Numbered from the stretch's first letter, positions 44,132 to 53,797 are shown. The stretch: 64,000 nt of DNA from Ignavibacteria bacterium UBA2360 (GCA_002344125.1 DDTQ01000009.1:58192-122191); one strand, 5' to 3'. Made by a program: numbers and translations. The notes: generated by a model from the sequence alone, not told the origin.

Positions 44132-44722
44132 ATGAAAATAACAACAGCTGAATTCGTAAATAGCGTATCGGATCTGAGCCAGTTACCTACGGCTCATTTG
44201 CCGGAAATAGTATTCATAGGCCGCTCTAATGTAGGCAAATCTTCCCTTATTAACAAGATCTGCAATAAGGCTAAACTGGCTAAAACAAGCTCTGTGCCCG
44301 GAAGGACAAGGATGCTTAACTATTACCTCATCAATGAAGAGTTTTACTTTGTTGATCTGCCGGGTTATGGCTATGCCAAAGTGCCTGAACAGATCAAAAC
44401 CGGCTGGAGAAAGCTTGTTGAAGAATACATCAGCACAAGGAAAAATATAAAGCTCGTTTTCGAGCTAATGGATTCAAGACATGACCCGACTTACCTTGAC
44501 CAGTTAATGGTCAACTGGCTTGAATACTACGAAATAAACTACGCAATTGTTCTTACCAAGGCTGATAAAATTTCAGCCAATAAAATGGAAAGACAGATAT
44601 ACCGTACCAGTAAGATTGTAAGCAACGATGAGCTTTGCAAAGATTACGTACCATTTTCAGCAATAACAGCCGAAGGCAAAGATACTGTTGTAAAACTTAT
44701 CACTGAAAGTCTGAATTCATAA
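44132..44722 (+). CDS. engB: Ribosome biogenesis GTPase YsxC/EngB
   Basis: A 196-residue TRAFAC GTPase needed for late 50S assembly. G1 is GRSNVGKSSL near residue 31, G3 DLPGYG, G4 TKAD, and SRHDPTYLD lies between. Linking it with the ribosomal cluster is functionally sensible. It starts 37 bases after rplQ. Confidence 0.95.
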   Translation: MKITTAEFVNSVSDLSQLPTAHLPEIVFIGRSNVGKSSLINKICNKAKLAKTSSVPGRTRMLNYYLINEEFYFVDLPGYGYAKVPEQIKTGWRKLVEEYISTRKNIKLVFELMDSRHDPTYLDQLMVNWLEYYEINYAIVLTKADKISANKMERQIYRTSKIVSNDELCKDYVPFSAITAEGKDTVVKLITESLNS

Positions 44723-44741
44723 ACAATAACCGGAGATATCT

Positions 44742-45824
44742 TTGCTCACAAAAAAGATATTCACCCCGGGACCCACACAGGTCCATCCCGATGTTCTAAA
44801 AGCAACAATTTCATCTGATACATACCACAGAAGCCCGGATTTTAAGGCTTTCCATAAGAATTTAAGCGAAAAGCTTAAAAACATATTCCTAACTTCCCAA
44901 AACTTAAATATTTTAACAACTTCAGGCACAGGCTCCCTCGAAACTGCCGTTATCAATTTCTGCGCGCCCGGCGAAAAAGTGCTCTACATTAACCAGGGGA
45001 GATTTGGCGCAAGATGGGGAGCAATTTGCAGGGCTTTCGGTATCAACGCAGCGGAGCTGCCTATTGAATACGGCAAAAGCGCAAAAGCTTCTGACCTTGA
45101 AAAAGTTGACCTTTCTGAATACAGCGCCGTTTTGTTAACCCACACAGAAACATCTACAGCTACAGTTACTGATATAAAATCTCTTGCTGAGTATATAAAA
45201 TCAAGATCAAACGCGCTTGTAATAGTGGATGCTGTAACATCTGTTGGCGCGATCGAATTCAGGTTCGATGACTGGAAGCTTGATGTTGCGGTTTCAGCTT
45301 CGCAAAAAGGATTAATGACTCAGCCAGGCATTGCTATCATTGCATACAGTGAATCAGCCAGGACGAAAATGGCAAGTAACCCGATGCCGCGCTTCTATTT
45401 TGACCTCAGAAAAGAATACAATTCAGTTCTGCAAGATGGCGTTACCATGTGGACTCCGGCTGTTGGTTTGTTTTACGGCATTGATAAAGCGTGTGATATC
45501 ATACTGAATGAAGGCTTGGAAAACAAATGGAAACGTACCGGAGAAATTGCGGAATATTTCAGAAATGAATCCTTAAGAAATGGATTTGGACTGTTCTCGT
45601 CAGATCCCGCTGATTCATTAACGGCAATTACATTGCCGGATGGAATTCCAACCGGTAAGCTCATAAGAGCTATGAAGGAAAATTACGGAGTACAAATTGC
45701 CAACGGACAGGCAGAAATGAAGGATAAGATAGCCAGATTTTCTCACATGGGTGATCTTGAAATGAATGATTTTGTTGAGCTGAATAAATTACTTGTAAGG
45801 GAATTCAATAAACTGAAGCAATAA
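44742..45824 (+). CDS. Class V aminotransferase, serine-pyruvate/alanine-glyoxylate type
   Basis: A 360-residue PLP enzyme starting at TTG after GGAG. It has the TPGPTQVHPDVL start, the cofactor loop TSGTGSLETAV and Lys189 in SASQKGL as the Schiff-base lysine. The next gene is a hydroxyacid dehydrogenase of the SerA type five bases on. The pair may form or interconvert serine, phosphoserine or glycine; the exact substrate is inferred. Confidence 0.9.
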   Translation: MLTKKIFTPGPTQVHPDVLKATISSDTYHRSPDFKAFHKNLSEKLKNIFLTSQNLNILTTSGTGSLETAVINFCAPGEKVLYINQGRFGARWGAICRAFGINAAELPIEYGKSAKASDLEKVDLSEYSAVLLTHTETSTATVTDIKSLAEYIKSRSNALVIVDAVTSVGAIEFRFDDWKLDVAVSASQKGLMTQPGIAIIAYSESARTKMASNPMPRFYFDLRKEYNSVLQDGVTMWTPAVGLFYGIDKACDIILNEGLENKWKRTGEIAEYFRNESLRNGFGLFSSDPADSLTAITLPDGIPTGKLIRAMKENYGVQIANGQAEMKDKIARFSHMGDLEMNDFVELNKLLVREFNKLKQ

Positions 45825-45829
45825 TATAT

Positions 45830-46807
45830 TTGAAAAATAACGTAAATATTTACCTTGCCGATGAACTTCATCCCGGGGGAATTGATTTACTCAAAAAGAA
45901 CTTCAACGTATTTTCCCTGCTTTCGCTTACCAATCCATCTCTTCTCAAACAGCTTCGCGATCTTTCTCCGAAAAACTGCTTGACCAACGATGCTCTTATA
46001 GTCAGATCAGTGCGTACTATAAACCGGGATTTTCTGGAAAAGGCAGCAAAAAGCACAAATATTAATTTGATTTGTACGGTTTCCGCAGGATTTGATAACA
46101 TTGATACCATTGCAGCCGCAGAATGCGGCATTGATGTTATGAATGTAGCCGGTGCAAACAGTACATCCGCAGCTGAGTTTACTATTGGATTGATTCTGGC
46201 AGCAGCAAAAAATCTGGTACCAGCAAATAATGAAATGCACCGTGGTACGTTCGATTATTCTAAATACAGCAACACTGAACTTTCCGGTAAAACTTTAGGC
46301 ATTATTGGAGTCGGCAGAATTGGCTCTAAGGTCGCTAAGCTGGCTAAAGCATTTGGCATGAATATTTTAGGGAACGATATAAACCCAAAGTTAAAGAATA
46401 AGTACCCTTTTGTAAAATTTGTTTCGCTCGATAAAATCCTTTCGTTATCTGATATTTTGACACTACACACTCCGCTTGATGATTCAACGCATTACATTAT
46501 CAATAAGCGGAATATAGCTCTGATGAAGAAAGAAGCTATACTTATCAATACATCACGAGGCGGAGTAATTGAAGAAGCTGCTCTCATTTCCTCAATGAAA
46601 AGCAACAAACTCAGGTATGCATGTGTTGATGTTTTTGAAAATGAACCGGGTTTTAACAAAAAATTATTAAAGTATAAAGATCTCATAATTACCCCTCATT
46701 TGGCAGGAAAGACCGCTGAAAGCAAGCTGCGTATGGGTACAGAAGCAGCCAAAAAAGTGATAGAATATTTTTCTAAAACCCGCCGAAGTCACAAATTAAT
46801 CGATTGA
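45830..46807 (+). CDS. serA: D-isomer-specific 2-hydroxyacid dehydrogenase, probably phosphoglycerate dehydrogenase
   Basis: A 325-residue NAD enzyme starting at TTG. NAD-binding GIIGVGRIGSKVA is near residue 153. The catalytic Arg, Glu and His are in INTSRGGVIEE, ENEPG and TPHLAGKT. No ACT domain is attached, so feedback control by serine would differ from E. coli SerA. Pairing with the class V aminotransferase supports a role in serine synthesis, but other hydroxyacids are possible. Confidence 0.85.
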   Translation: MKNNVNIYLADELHPGGIDLLKKNFNVFSLLSLTNPSLLKQLRDLSPKNCLTNDALIVRSVRTINRDFLEKAAKSTNINLICTVSAGFDNIDTIAAAECGIDVMNVAGANSTSAAEFTIGLILAAAKNLVPANNEMHRGTFDYSKYSNTELSGKTLGIIGVGRIGSKVAKLAKAFGMNILGNDINPKLKNKYPFVKFVSLDKILSLSDILTLHTPLDDSTHYIINKRNIALMKKEAILINTSRGGVIEEAALISSMKSNKLRYACVDVFENEPGFNKKLLKYKDLIITPHLAGKTAESKLRMGTEAAKKVIEYFSKTRRSHKLID

Positions 46808-46834
46808 AATAGTTAAGAAAAATCAGTAAATTTG
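46804..46834 (+). promoter_or_regulatory. Promoter for dnaN
   Basis: TTG at 46804-46806 (overlapping the serA stop), a 20-base gap, and TAAATTTG at 46827-46834. It shares spacing and sequence with the rplB promoter and lies about 29 bases before the dnaN ATG. Confidence 0.65.
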
Positions 46835-46862
46835 TAAAATTAAGCAATTTTTGGGAGGTTTA

Positions 46863-48029
46863 ATGAAGTTCACTGTTAAGAGCAATGATCTCATCAGCGC
46901 AATAAGCAAAGTAATTACTGTTACGCCAACACGTTCCACTTTACCAATTTTAAGTAATCTGTTTTTCAGCCTCGAAGGCAAAGAGCTGACAATAATAGGT
47001 TCAGATCTTGAGGTTTACATTGAGATAAAGATCAGTGTAGATGGCAAAAGCGATGGCCAGGTTGCGCTGCCGGCCAAGAAACTTGAAAGCCTGCTTTCAA
47101 ATTTATCAGGCAAGGAACTGAACTTTGATCTTCAGAATGGTTTTAAAACCATCATAAAGACCAAAGGTGGCAAGTGGACTCTGACAGGTGAAGACCCCAA
47201 TGATTTCCCGATGCCGGCGGAAGTAGAAGGCTCAAAGGAAATAGATATTTCGGGCGCTCTCATAACACGTTACCTTCCCAAGGCTATTCATGCCGCCAGC
47301 TCTGATGAGCTTCGCAGAAGCATGAACGGCGTATTTTTCGAGATTAAAAAAGGTGAGTTCAAGGTTGTTGCAACAGATGGACACAGGCTTGTGAAGATCA
47401 TAAACAATAACTTCGATTATTCCGGTGATAAGACAAGCATGCTTGTTCCCATAAAGACATGCCAGCTTATGACCAGGCTCTTTAAATCAAAAGCTGCCGG
47501 TGAACAGGATCCTGCTGCCGAAGGCGAAGAGATTAGTGAATCACAGAAAGTTTCCGTGTTTTTCAGCAATGAATTCCTTAAATGTTCATTCGGTAACATT
47601 ACAATTCACTCAAGGTTAATTGATGACACATTCCCTAACTATGAATCAGTAATTCCCAATGACAACGAAAAGATATTAAAGGTAGCAAAGAATGATCTGA
47701 TAGGAGCTGTGAAAAGAAGTATTATCCTTTCAGACCAGGTTACAAACAAAACTTCGTTTAGCATTTCAGAAAGCGAACTTAAAGTTCGCGCCGCAAATAA
47801 TGAATACGGCACTGATGCCGATGAAACCATTGAAAGCAGTTTCACGGAAGCCGATGAATTTGAAATAGCCTTTAACGGTAAGTACCTTCTTGAAGCGCTG
47901 CAGCATTTTGATGGCGACGAACTCCTTTTTGATTTCAGCACACCGCTGAAAGCTTCAATTATCAGGCCCGCTGAGCAAAAAGAAAACGAAGACTTGATGA
48001 TGCTTGTTATGCCTGTTAGAAATATCTGA
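46863..48029 (+). CDS. dnaN: DNA polymerase III beta subunit (sliding clamp)
   Basis: 388 residues from ATG at 46863, with GGGAGG four bases further up the leader; a TTG 12 bases earlier overlaps this ribosome site and is not the start. Three clamp domains are present, with KFTVKSNDLISAISKV, FKVVATDGHRLVKI and the C-terminal MMLVMPVRNI. It has short insertions compared with the 366-residue E. coli clamp. It begins the dnaN-recF-dciA-gyrB group. Confidence 0.97.
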   Translation: MKFTVKSNDLISAISKVITVTPTRSTLPILSNLFFSLEGKELTIIGSDLEVYIEIKISVDGKSDGQVALPAKKLESLLSNLSGKELNFDLQNGFKTIIKTKGGKWTLTGEDPNDFPMPAEVEGSKEIDISGALITRYLPKAIHAASSDELRRSMNGVFFEIKKGEFKVVATDGHRLVKIINNNFDYSGDKTSMLVPIKTCQLMTRLFKSKAAGEQDPAAEGEEISESQKVSVFFSNEFLKCSFGNITIHSRLIDDTFPNYESVIPNDNEKILKVAKNDLIGAVKRSIILSDQVTNKTSFSISESELKVRAANNEYGTDADETIESSFTEADEFEIAFNGKYLLEALQHFDGDELLFDFSTPLKASIIRPAEQKENEDLMMLVMPVRNI

Positions 48030-48047
48030 TAGGGAAAACTCTTTGTT

Positions 48048-49226
48048 ATGATATTAGAAGAGCTTTTTCTTGCAGATTTTAAAAATTATCACAATTGTTC
48101 TTTCTCATTCAGCCCAAAGCTGAACTTTATATACGGTGAAAACGGAAACGGTAAAACCAATATTCTCGAAGCGATTTCAATGCTGTGTTACACAAAAAGC
48201 TTCCTTATGAACACTGAAGCAGATTGTGTGCAAAATGGTAAAACCGCATTTGAAATCATCGGGGATTTTCTTAACCGCGTCAGCAGTAAAAGCAGGGTTA
48301 AATTCCTGTATCAGAAGGAAGAGAACATCAAGCAGATCATTTTGGATAATGACAGGGTGACGCGCTCAAATGACTTTATAGGCAGGTTCCCGCTGATAGT
48401 ACTTTCACCATATGACCTGAAGCTCACAATGGGTACACAGCAGGATAGACGCAGAAATTTTGATTTGCTGATCTCGCAGGTTAGCAGGGTTTATTTGAGC
48501 GACCTGAGAAAGTACAGCAAGATAGTAAAACAGAAAAATTCACTTCTTAAAGAGAATCTCTCCTCAAGAAGATATCCTGCGAAGGAACTTAAAGATCTTG
48601 TGAGTGTATGGAACGCTGAACTGCTTGAGCTTGCTGTTAAGATCATGATAAGGAGGCTTGATTTCATAGAAGAGTTTAAATTGAGCATAAATTCATGCTT
48701 TAACAGAATTGTTGGCAGCAAATACATTCCGGTAGTTTCATACCAAAGCGAAATACTTGATGATAACGGATCAGCTGATTATAACGTAAGCTCACTAAAG
48801 CGGAAGCTGGAAGCTTCGCTGGAGGAAAAACTGGACCAGGAAATTAAGAGGGGACTCTCACTTGCGGGACCTCACAGGGATAATTACATCTTCAGTATGA
48901 ATAAGCAGGGCGAACTTTTTGATATGAAAACTTTCGCTTCGCAGGGCGAACACAAAACATTTGTAGTTTCATTGAAGCTTTCTGAATTTGGCTACATTAA
49001 TGAGAACCTGAAACATACCAATTCCGGTGAGCCAATCCTGCTGCTGGATGATGTTTTTTCTGAACTGGATAAAAGCAGGATCACAAGTATCGCGGAACTC
49101 ATCACGGATTTTAACCAGGTTTTTATAACTACAACAGATAAAGAGCATTTAGGGATACTGGAAAAGAATTTTTCAGAATCAAGATCTTTCAATATTGTGA
49201 ACGGGGCAGTGGATAGTGTTAATTGA
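48048..49226 (+). CDS. recF: DNA replication/repair protein RecF
   Basis: A 392-residue SMC-like ATPase that helps load RecA at gaps. Walker A is GENGNGKTN near residue 29, the signature region ASQGEHKTFVVSLKL near 303, and Walker B PILLLDDVFSELD. It overlaps dciA by 11 bases. Confidence 0.96.
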   Translation: MILEELFLADFKNYHNCSFSFSPKLNFIYGENGNGKTNILEAISMLCYTKSFLMNTEADCVQNGKTAFEIIGDFLNRVSSKSRVKFLYQKEENIKQIILDNDRVTRSNDFIGRFPLIVLSPYDLKLTMGTQQDRRRNFDLLISQVSRVYLSDLRKYSKIVKQKNSLLKENLSSRRYPAKELKDLVSVWNAELLELAVKIMIRRLDFIEEFKLSINSCFNRIVGSKYIPVVSYQSEILDDNGSADYNVSSLKRKLEASLEEKLDQEIKRGLSLAGPHRDNYIFSMNKQGELFDMKTFASQGEHKTFVVSLKLSEFGYINENLKHTNSGEPILLLDDVFSELDKSRITSIAELITDFNQVFITTTDKEHLGILEKNFSESRSFNIVNGAVDSVN

Positions 49227-49515
49227 TTTCAGAAAGCACGCGAAGAAACAAACCACATTGCATGATGAAATAGGCGATCTCATAGGCGCTATCAAAAAGC
49301 AAAAGAAAGAAAGATTTGATTTCTGGTATCTTGCAGTCGGTGAAAAAATAGGTAAAATTGCCGCACCCACATTCAAAAAGCACGGAGTGCTTTATGTAAC
49401 GGTCGTTAATCCCGTTTCCAGGTTTGAACTTACCAGAATGAAACAGGAAATACTTGAGAAAGTTAACGGCATATTAGATGAAAATAAAAAATTAAAGGAC
49501 ATAATATTTAAGTAA
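49216..49515 (+). CDS. DciA-like DUF721 protein
   Basis: A 99-residue protein from a GTG start inside the end of recF. The DUF721/DciA-like domain is recognised by the LKxHGVLYVTVVNPVSRFEL-type core and the recF-gyrB location. DciA helps load replicative helicase DnaB in bacteria lacking DnaC. Its stop overlaps the gyrB start by one base, so translation is coupled. Confidence 0.85.
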   Translation: MLIDFRKHAKKQTTLHDEIGDLIGAIKKQKKERFDFWYLAVGEKIGKIAAPTFKKHGVLYVTVVNPVSRFELTRMKQEILEKVNGILDENKKLKDIIFK

Positions 49516-51536
49516 TGGCAGATAAAAATAAAAAAACAGATAAGAAGGCTTTACCAAAAGAAGGGTATGGCGCCGATAGTATCCAGGTCTTAAAAGGACT
49601 TGAGCACGTACGAAAAAGGCCGGCGATGTATATAGGAGATGTTTCAAGCCGCGGATTGCATCACCTGGCATACGAAGTTGTTGATAACAGTATCGATGAA
49701 GCCCTTGGCGGATATTGTGATAAGATATCGCTTACCATTAACAAAGATAATTCCATCACAGTAGAAGATAACGGACGCGGCATACCTACCGGTATGCACC
49801 CCACAGAAAAAAAATCTGCTCTTGAAGTGGTTATGACAGTGCTTAATGCCGGCGGTAAATTCGATAGGAATACTTACAAGGTATCGGGGGGATTGCACGG
49901 TGTAGGCGTTTCAGTTGTTAACGCTCTTTCAAAGTGGCTTAAAGTTGAAGTAAAACGTGATGGCAAGATCTTTGTTCAGGATTATAAAGCCGGCGTGCCA
50001 ACAGCGGCTGTTAAGGAGATCGGAAAGGTTGATATAAAGGTTACAGGTACTAAAACTACTTTTATGCCTGATGACACTATATTCAATACCGTTAATTTTA
50101 AGTACGAAATACTTGAAGACAGACTAAGGGAACTTGCTTACCTCAACAGGGAAGTAACGATCACTATTAAAGATGAACGTTCAAAAAAGCAAAATGTTTT
50201 CCACTTTGAAGGCGGTATCAAAGAATTTGTGAAGTATATTGATTCTTCAAGGAAGTCTTTCATGAAAGAACCGATCTTTATCAAAGGCGAAAAAGATAAT
50301 ACACAGGTGGAAGTTGCGTTCCAGTATAACGATACTTACAACGATAACATTTTTACTTATGTTAATGATATCAATACCCATGAAGGCGGCACACATCTTG
50401 TTGGTTTTAAAACTGCCTTAACCAGGACGCTTAACAACTACGGACAGAAAGCAAATATCATTAAAAATGACAAGATCCAGCTGACAGGAGATGATTTCCG
50501 CGAGGGACTTTCATGCGTTATCAGCACTAAAGTACCTGAGCCGCAGTTTGAAGGTCAGACAAAGACCAAACTTGGTAACAGCGAAGTAAAAAGTATTGTT
50601 GAGACCATAGTAGGTGAGCAGCTCCAATCTTACCTGGAAGAAAACCCATCGGTTGCAAAGAAGATCATAGAAAAATGCCTTCGCGCAGCTGAAGCAAGGG
50701 AAGCAGCAAGGAAGGCAAGAGAACTTATCAGGCGTAAGAACGCTCTTGAGTTTTCAGGGCTCCCCGGAAAACTTGCTGATTGCTCCATAAGCGATCCTGA
50801 TCACTGCGAAATTTATCTGGTTGAGGGTGATTCCGCGGGTGGTTCAGCCAAACAGGGCAGGGATAGACGCTTTCAGGCGATCCTTCCGCTGAAGGGTAAA
50901 ATTCTGAATGTAGAAAAAGCACGTATGAACAAAGTGCTTGAGAACGATGAAATAAAATCAATAATTACGGCTCTTGGAGCCGGGATCGGCAACTCAGACG
51001 AATTTGATGAATCAAAGCTTCGCTATGGAAAAGTTATCCTTATGTGCGATGCCGATGTAGACGGTTCTCATATCCGTACACTTCTGCTCACATTCTTTTA
51101 CAGGCACATGAAAGAAATTATCGAAACAGGGAGGCTTTACATTGCCCAGCCGCCGTTGTATAAAATAAAGATAGCCAAAGAAGAACATTATGCTTACGAT
51201 GAAAATGAAAAAGATCAGATCTTAAAAAGATTTAAAGTGAATACCAAAGCAGTCAAAGAAACTGAACCATCTGAAACTGAAGTTACTGAAACAGGTGAGG
51301 TGGTTACTAAAGGTAAAGGTTTCGCGATCTCAAGGTTCAAAGGTCTCGGTGAAATGAACCCTGAACAACTTTGGTCAACAACAATGAATCCTGAAACCAG
51401 GACAATTCTCCAGGTCTCAATTGATAGTGCCGTAGCCGCCGATAAGGTGTTTGAAACACTTATGGGTGAAGAAGTGGAGCCAAGGCGCGCATTCATAGAA
51501 AAGAACGCTAAATACGTAAAAAATCTGGATATTTAA
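49515..51536 (+). CDS. gyrB: DNA gyrase subunit B
   Basis: A 673-residue type IIA topoisomerase subunit. The GHKL ATPase domain has VDNSIDEALGG, DNGRGIP and GGLHGVGVSVVNAL. The transducer follows, then TOPRIM with EGDSAGGSAKQGRDR, PLKGKILNVEKA and DADVDGSHIRTLLL. It lacks the long insertion of the E. coli protein. It supercoils DNA with GyrA, which is encoded elsewhere. Confidence 0.97.
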   Translation: MADKNKKTDKKALPKEGYGADSIQVLKGLEHVRKRPAMYIGDVSSRGLHHLAYEVVDNSIDEALGGYCDKISLTINKDNSITVEDNGRGIPTGMHPTEKKSALEVVMTVLNAGGKFDRNTYKVSGGLHGVGVSVVNALSKWLKVEVKRDGKIFVQDYKAGVPTAAVKEIGKVDIKVTGTKTTFMPDDTIFNTVNFKYEILEDRLRELAYLNREVTITIKDERSKKQNVFHFEGGIKEFVKYIDSSRKSFMKEPIFIKGEKDNTQVEVAFQYNDTYNDNIFTYVNDINTHEGGTHLVGFKTALTRTLNNYGQKANIIKNDKIQLTGDDFREGLSCVISTKVPEPQFEGQTKTKLGNSEVKSIVETIVGEQLQSYLEENPSVAKKIIEKCLRAAEAREAARKARELIRRKNALEFSGLPGKLADCSISDPDHCEIYLVEGDSAGGSAKQGRDRRFQAILPLKGKILNVEKARMNKVLENDEIKSIITALGAGIGNSDEFDESKLRYGKVILMCDADVDGSHIRTLLLTFFYRHMKEIIETGRLYIAQPPLYKIKIAKEEHYAYDENEKDQILKRFKVNTKAVKETEPSETEVTETGEVVTKGKGFAISRFKGLGEMNPEQLWSTTMNPETRTILQVSIDSAVAADKVFETLMGEEVEPRRAFIEKNAKYVKNLDI

Positions 51537-51539
51537 TTA

Positions 51540-52223
51540 TTGAAAAATAAATATTTTAAATTTATCGCAGCATTTATTCTTGTAAATGCTGCTTTGTTTT
51601 CTCAATCGGTTGTTAAGCAGAAAAAGCATGTTTCATTCTTTACGGGAATGGGCATCCAGTATGGGATCACCCCCGAATTCAGGGATTTCCTCGTGGCAAG
51701 CATTCCCTACAGCACCTCCGATAGTATAAAATCTTTTAACGCGGGAGTTGAATTCTTCGGTGGCGCGGAATTTGATCTATCGAAATCAGTTTCTGCCGGT
51801 ATAGATTATTCATATTACATACGCGGATTGAGTTATATCTATTCACCTGCCGTGTTTGATTACACTATTACTTCACATCAGCCTTATGTTTTTGTAAATT
51901 ACAATTTAAGAAAACCCAAGTTTAATTTTAAATTTGGCGGTTCGGTTGGATATCACTTCCAGCAGCTGGATAACAAGATCAATAACTCAACTACGCTTAA
52001 ATATACTTCTTCAGGCGCATCAGCAAGGCTTAATATAACTTTTCTTCCGAAGTTTTCGGAAAATTTCTATGTTTATCTAAGCGGATTTGCGTTCGCAAAT
52101 CTTTACGGCAAACTTAAGGATGAAAATGGCGAGGTACTTAAAGCGCCAAATTCAAACACAGAAGCTGATCTGAAGGGATACGGTGTTGGCGCCAGACTTG
52201 GAATTTTATTTCATATCAATTAA
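51540..52223 (+). CDS. Outer-membrane beta-barrel protein
   Basis: A 227-residue protein from a TTG start four bases after gyrB. The signal peptide is about residues 1-21. The mature part is of alternating strands with aromatic girdles (DYSYYIRGLSY, QPYVFVNYNLRK) ending GARLGILFHIN, as in OmpA-like or porin-family 8-strand barrels. Function unknown. It overlaps uppP by one base. Confidence 0.8.
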   Translation: MKNKYFKFIAAFILVNAALFSQSVVKQKKHVSFFTGMGIQYGITPEFRDFLVASIPYSTSDSIKSFNAGVEFFGGAEFDLSKSVSAGIDYSYYIRGLSYIYSPAVFDYTITSHQPYVFVNYNLRKPKFNFKFGGSVGYHFQQLDNKINNSTTLKYTSSGASARLNITFLPKFSENFYVYLSGFAFANLYGKLKDENGEVLKAPNSNTEADLKGYGVGARLGILFHIN

Positions 52224-53050
52224 TGCAGGAAATTCTAAAGGCAATATTACTTGGTGTAGTTCAGGGATTAACCGAATTCCTGCCCATAAGCAGTACAGCG
52301 CACCTGCGCATCATTCCCTCGTTTTTCGGTTGGGGTGATGTTGGCGCATCATATACGGCTGTTATACAGGTGGGCACAATGATAGCCATTATACTCTATT
52401 TCCGCAGGGACCTGATGAACATGACAACATCTATGTTCAGGAGTATCAAAACCAAAGATTACAGTAGCAAAGATACGAAATTGCTTTTGATGATAATCCT
52501 TGGTACAATTCCAATTGTTATTGCGGGTTTTTTACTCAAGGATATTATCCGCAATGAATTCAGAAATATGTACATTGTGGCTGCCAGTTTGATATTTTTT
52601 TCCATAATTTTGATGATTGCCGACAGGTTCACAAAGAAAAAATACGATATTAACAGTATAGGCTTTAAAGATGGGATCATCATCGGCATTTTTCAGGCAA
52701 TGGCGCTTATCCCGGGAGCTTCGCGCTCAGGCTCCACAATTTCGGGAGCGTTTTTCCGTAATATGACAAGGGAAGATGCAGCCAGATTCTCTTTCCTGCT
52801 CAGCATCCCCGCAGTATTGCTGAGTGGCGTTTATGAGCTTTTCAGTCAGCGTGGTACCCTGTTAAGCGGTGAAAGTGCTGTGCTGAGCCTGATCATTGCG
52901 ACTGTAGTTTCGGGGGTTATAGGCTATTGGTCAATTTGGTTTTTGCTCTCCTACATCAAGAAGCACTCCATGATGTTGTTTGTGATATACAGAATAATCT
53001 TTGGGGCGCTTATTATCATTTTACTCGCAACGGATATAATTCATAACTAG
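52223..53050 (+). CDS. uppP: Undecaprenyl-diphosphatase (BacA/UppP)
   Basis: A 275-residue membrane phosphatase with about eight helices. It recycles undecaprenyl pyrophosphate for peptidoglycan and other glycans. Both signature motifs are present: GLTEFLPISSTAHL near residue 15 and PGASRSGSTI near 164. The step supplies lipid carrier that the GT-C/GT2 enzymes encoded at 14021-17977 would also use. Confidence 0.96.
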   Translation: MQEILKAILLGVVQGLTEFLPISSTAHLRIIPSFFGWGDVGASYTAVIQVGTMIAIILYFRRDLMNMTTSMFRSIKTKDYSSKDTKLLLMIILGTIPIVIAGFLLKDIIRNEFRNMYIVAASLIFFSIILMIADRFTKKKYDINSIGFKDGIIIGIFQAMALIPGASRSGSTISGAFFRNMTREDAARFSFLLSIPAVLLSGVYELFSQRGTLLSGESAVLSLIIATVVSGVIGYWSIWFLLSYIKKHSMMLFVIYRIIFGALIIILLATDIIHN

Positions 53051-53066
53051 AAAGGAAATTATAAAA

Positions 53067-53783
53067 ATGAGGTCAAACGCTTTAAAAATAATGCTCTTAA
53101 CGGCATTTACATTAAGTTTCTTCGCGTTCGTTTGCGGAGATAGCAAAAAAGATACGGATACACAGAATCAGACTCAACAGCAGACTCAAACCCAGCAGCA
53201 GACTCAGAACACACAAACACAGAATACTCAAACGAAAACGGATAGTATGACAACAAAAACTGATTCAACAGACGCTCCAACAACAGAAGGATCAAACATA
53301 GTGGTATTAAAAACCAGCATGGGTGATATAGAAATTGAGCTTTTTGAAAAAGAAGCTCCCCAGCATGTTGCTAATTTCAAAAAGCTGGTAAAATCAGGAT
53401 TCTACGAAGGCACAACATTCCACAGAGTGATTCCCGGCTTTATGATCCAGGGCGGCGACCCGAATTCCAAAGATAGTGATCGTTCAAACGATGGACAGGG
53501 CGGACCCGGTTACACTGTTCCAGCGGAAATTAACGCAAAACACGTTAAAGGCTCACTTGCCGGCGCAAGAATGGGCGACCAGGTAAACCCAAAAAGAGAG
53601 TCAAGCGGCAGCCAGTTCTATATTGTCACCGGCGAAGCTTCACATCTTGACGGTCAGTATACGGTCTATGGTAAAGTTACAAAAGGTTTGGATATAGCGC
53701 TAAAGATTGAAAATGTAAAAAGAGACGCTATGGATAACCCCATAGATAAAGTCACTATCAAAAAAGTAGAATTCAAAAAGTAA
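53067..53783 (+). CDS. Cyclophilin-type peptidyl-prolyl isomerase, exported, with Gln/Thr-rich linker
   Basis: A 238-residue protein. The signal ends near the weak lipobox AFVC (Cys23), so it is probably a lipoprotein. Residues about 30-75 are a Gln/Thr/Asn-rich low-complexity linker. The cyclophilin domain runs from about 75 with FHRVIPGFMIQGGDP and SGSQFYIV. It likely folds envelope proteins. AAAGGAAA precedes the ATG. Confidence 0.92.
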   Translation: MRSNALKIMLLTAFTLSFFAFVCGDSKKDTDTQNQTQQQTQTQQQTQNTQTQNTQTKTDSMTTKTDSTDAPTTEGSNIVVLKTSMGDIEIELFEKEAPQHVANFKKLVKSGFYEGTTFHRVIPGFMIQGGDPNSKDSDRSNDGQGGPGYTVPAEINAKHVKGSLAGARMGDQVNPKRESSGSQFYIVTGEASHLDGQYTVYGKVTKGLDIALKIENVKRDAMDNPIDKVTIKKVEFKK

Positions 53784-53797
53784 TTCAGGGCGGCCGA

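Noticed and set aside
46851..46862. TTG start of dnaN at 46851
   Set aside because: It overlaps the ribosome-binding GGGAGG; ATG at 46863 gives the normal clamp N-terminus.
46700..46862. Replication origin next to dnaN
   Set aside because: No TTATCCACA-like boxes or AT-rich unwinding region are seen in the 55-base gap.
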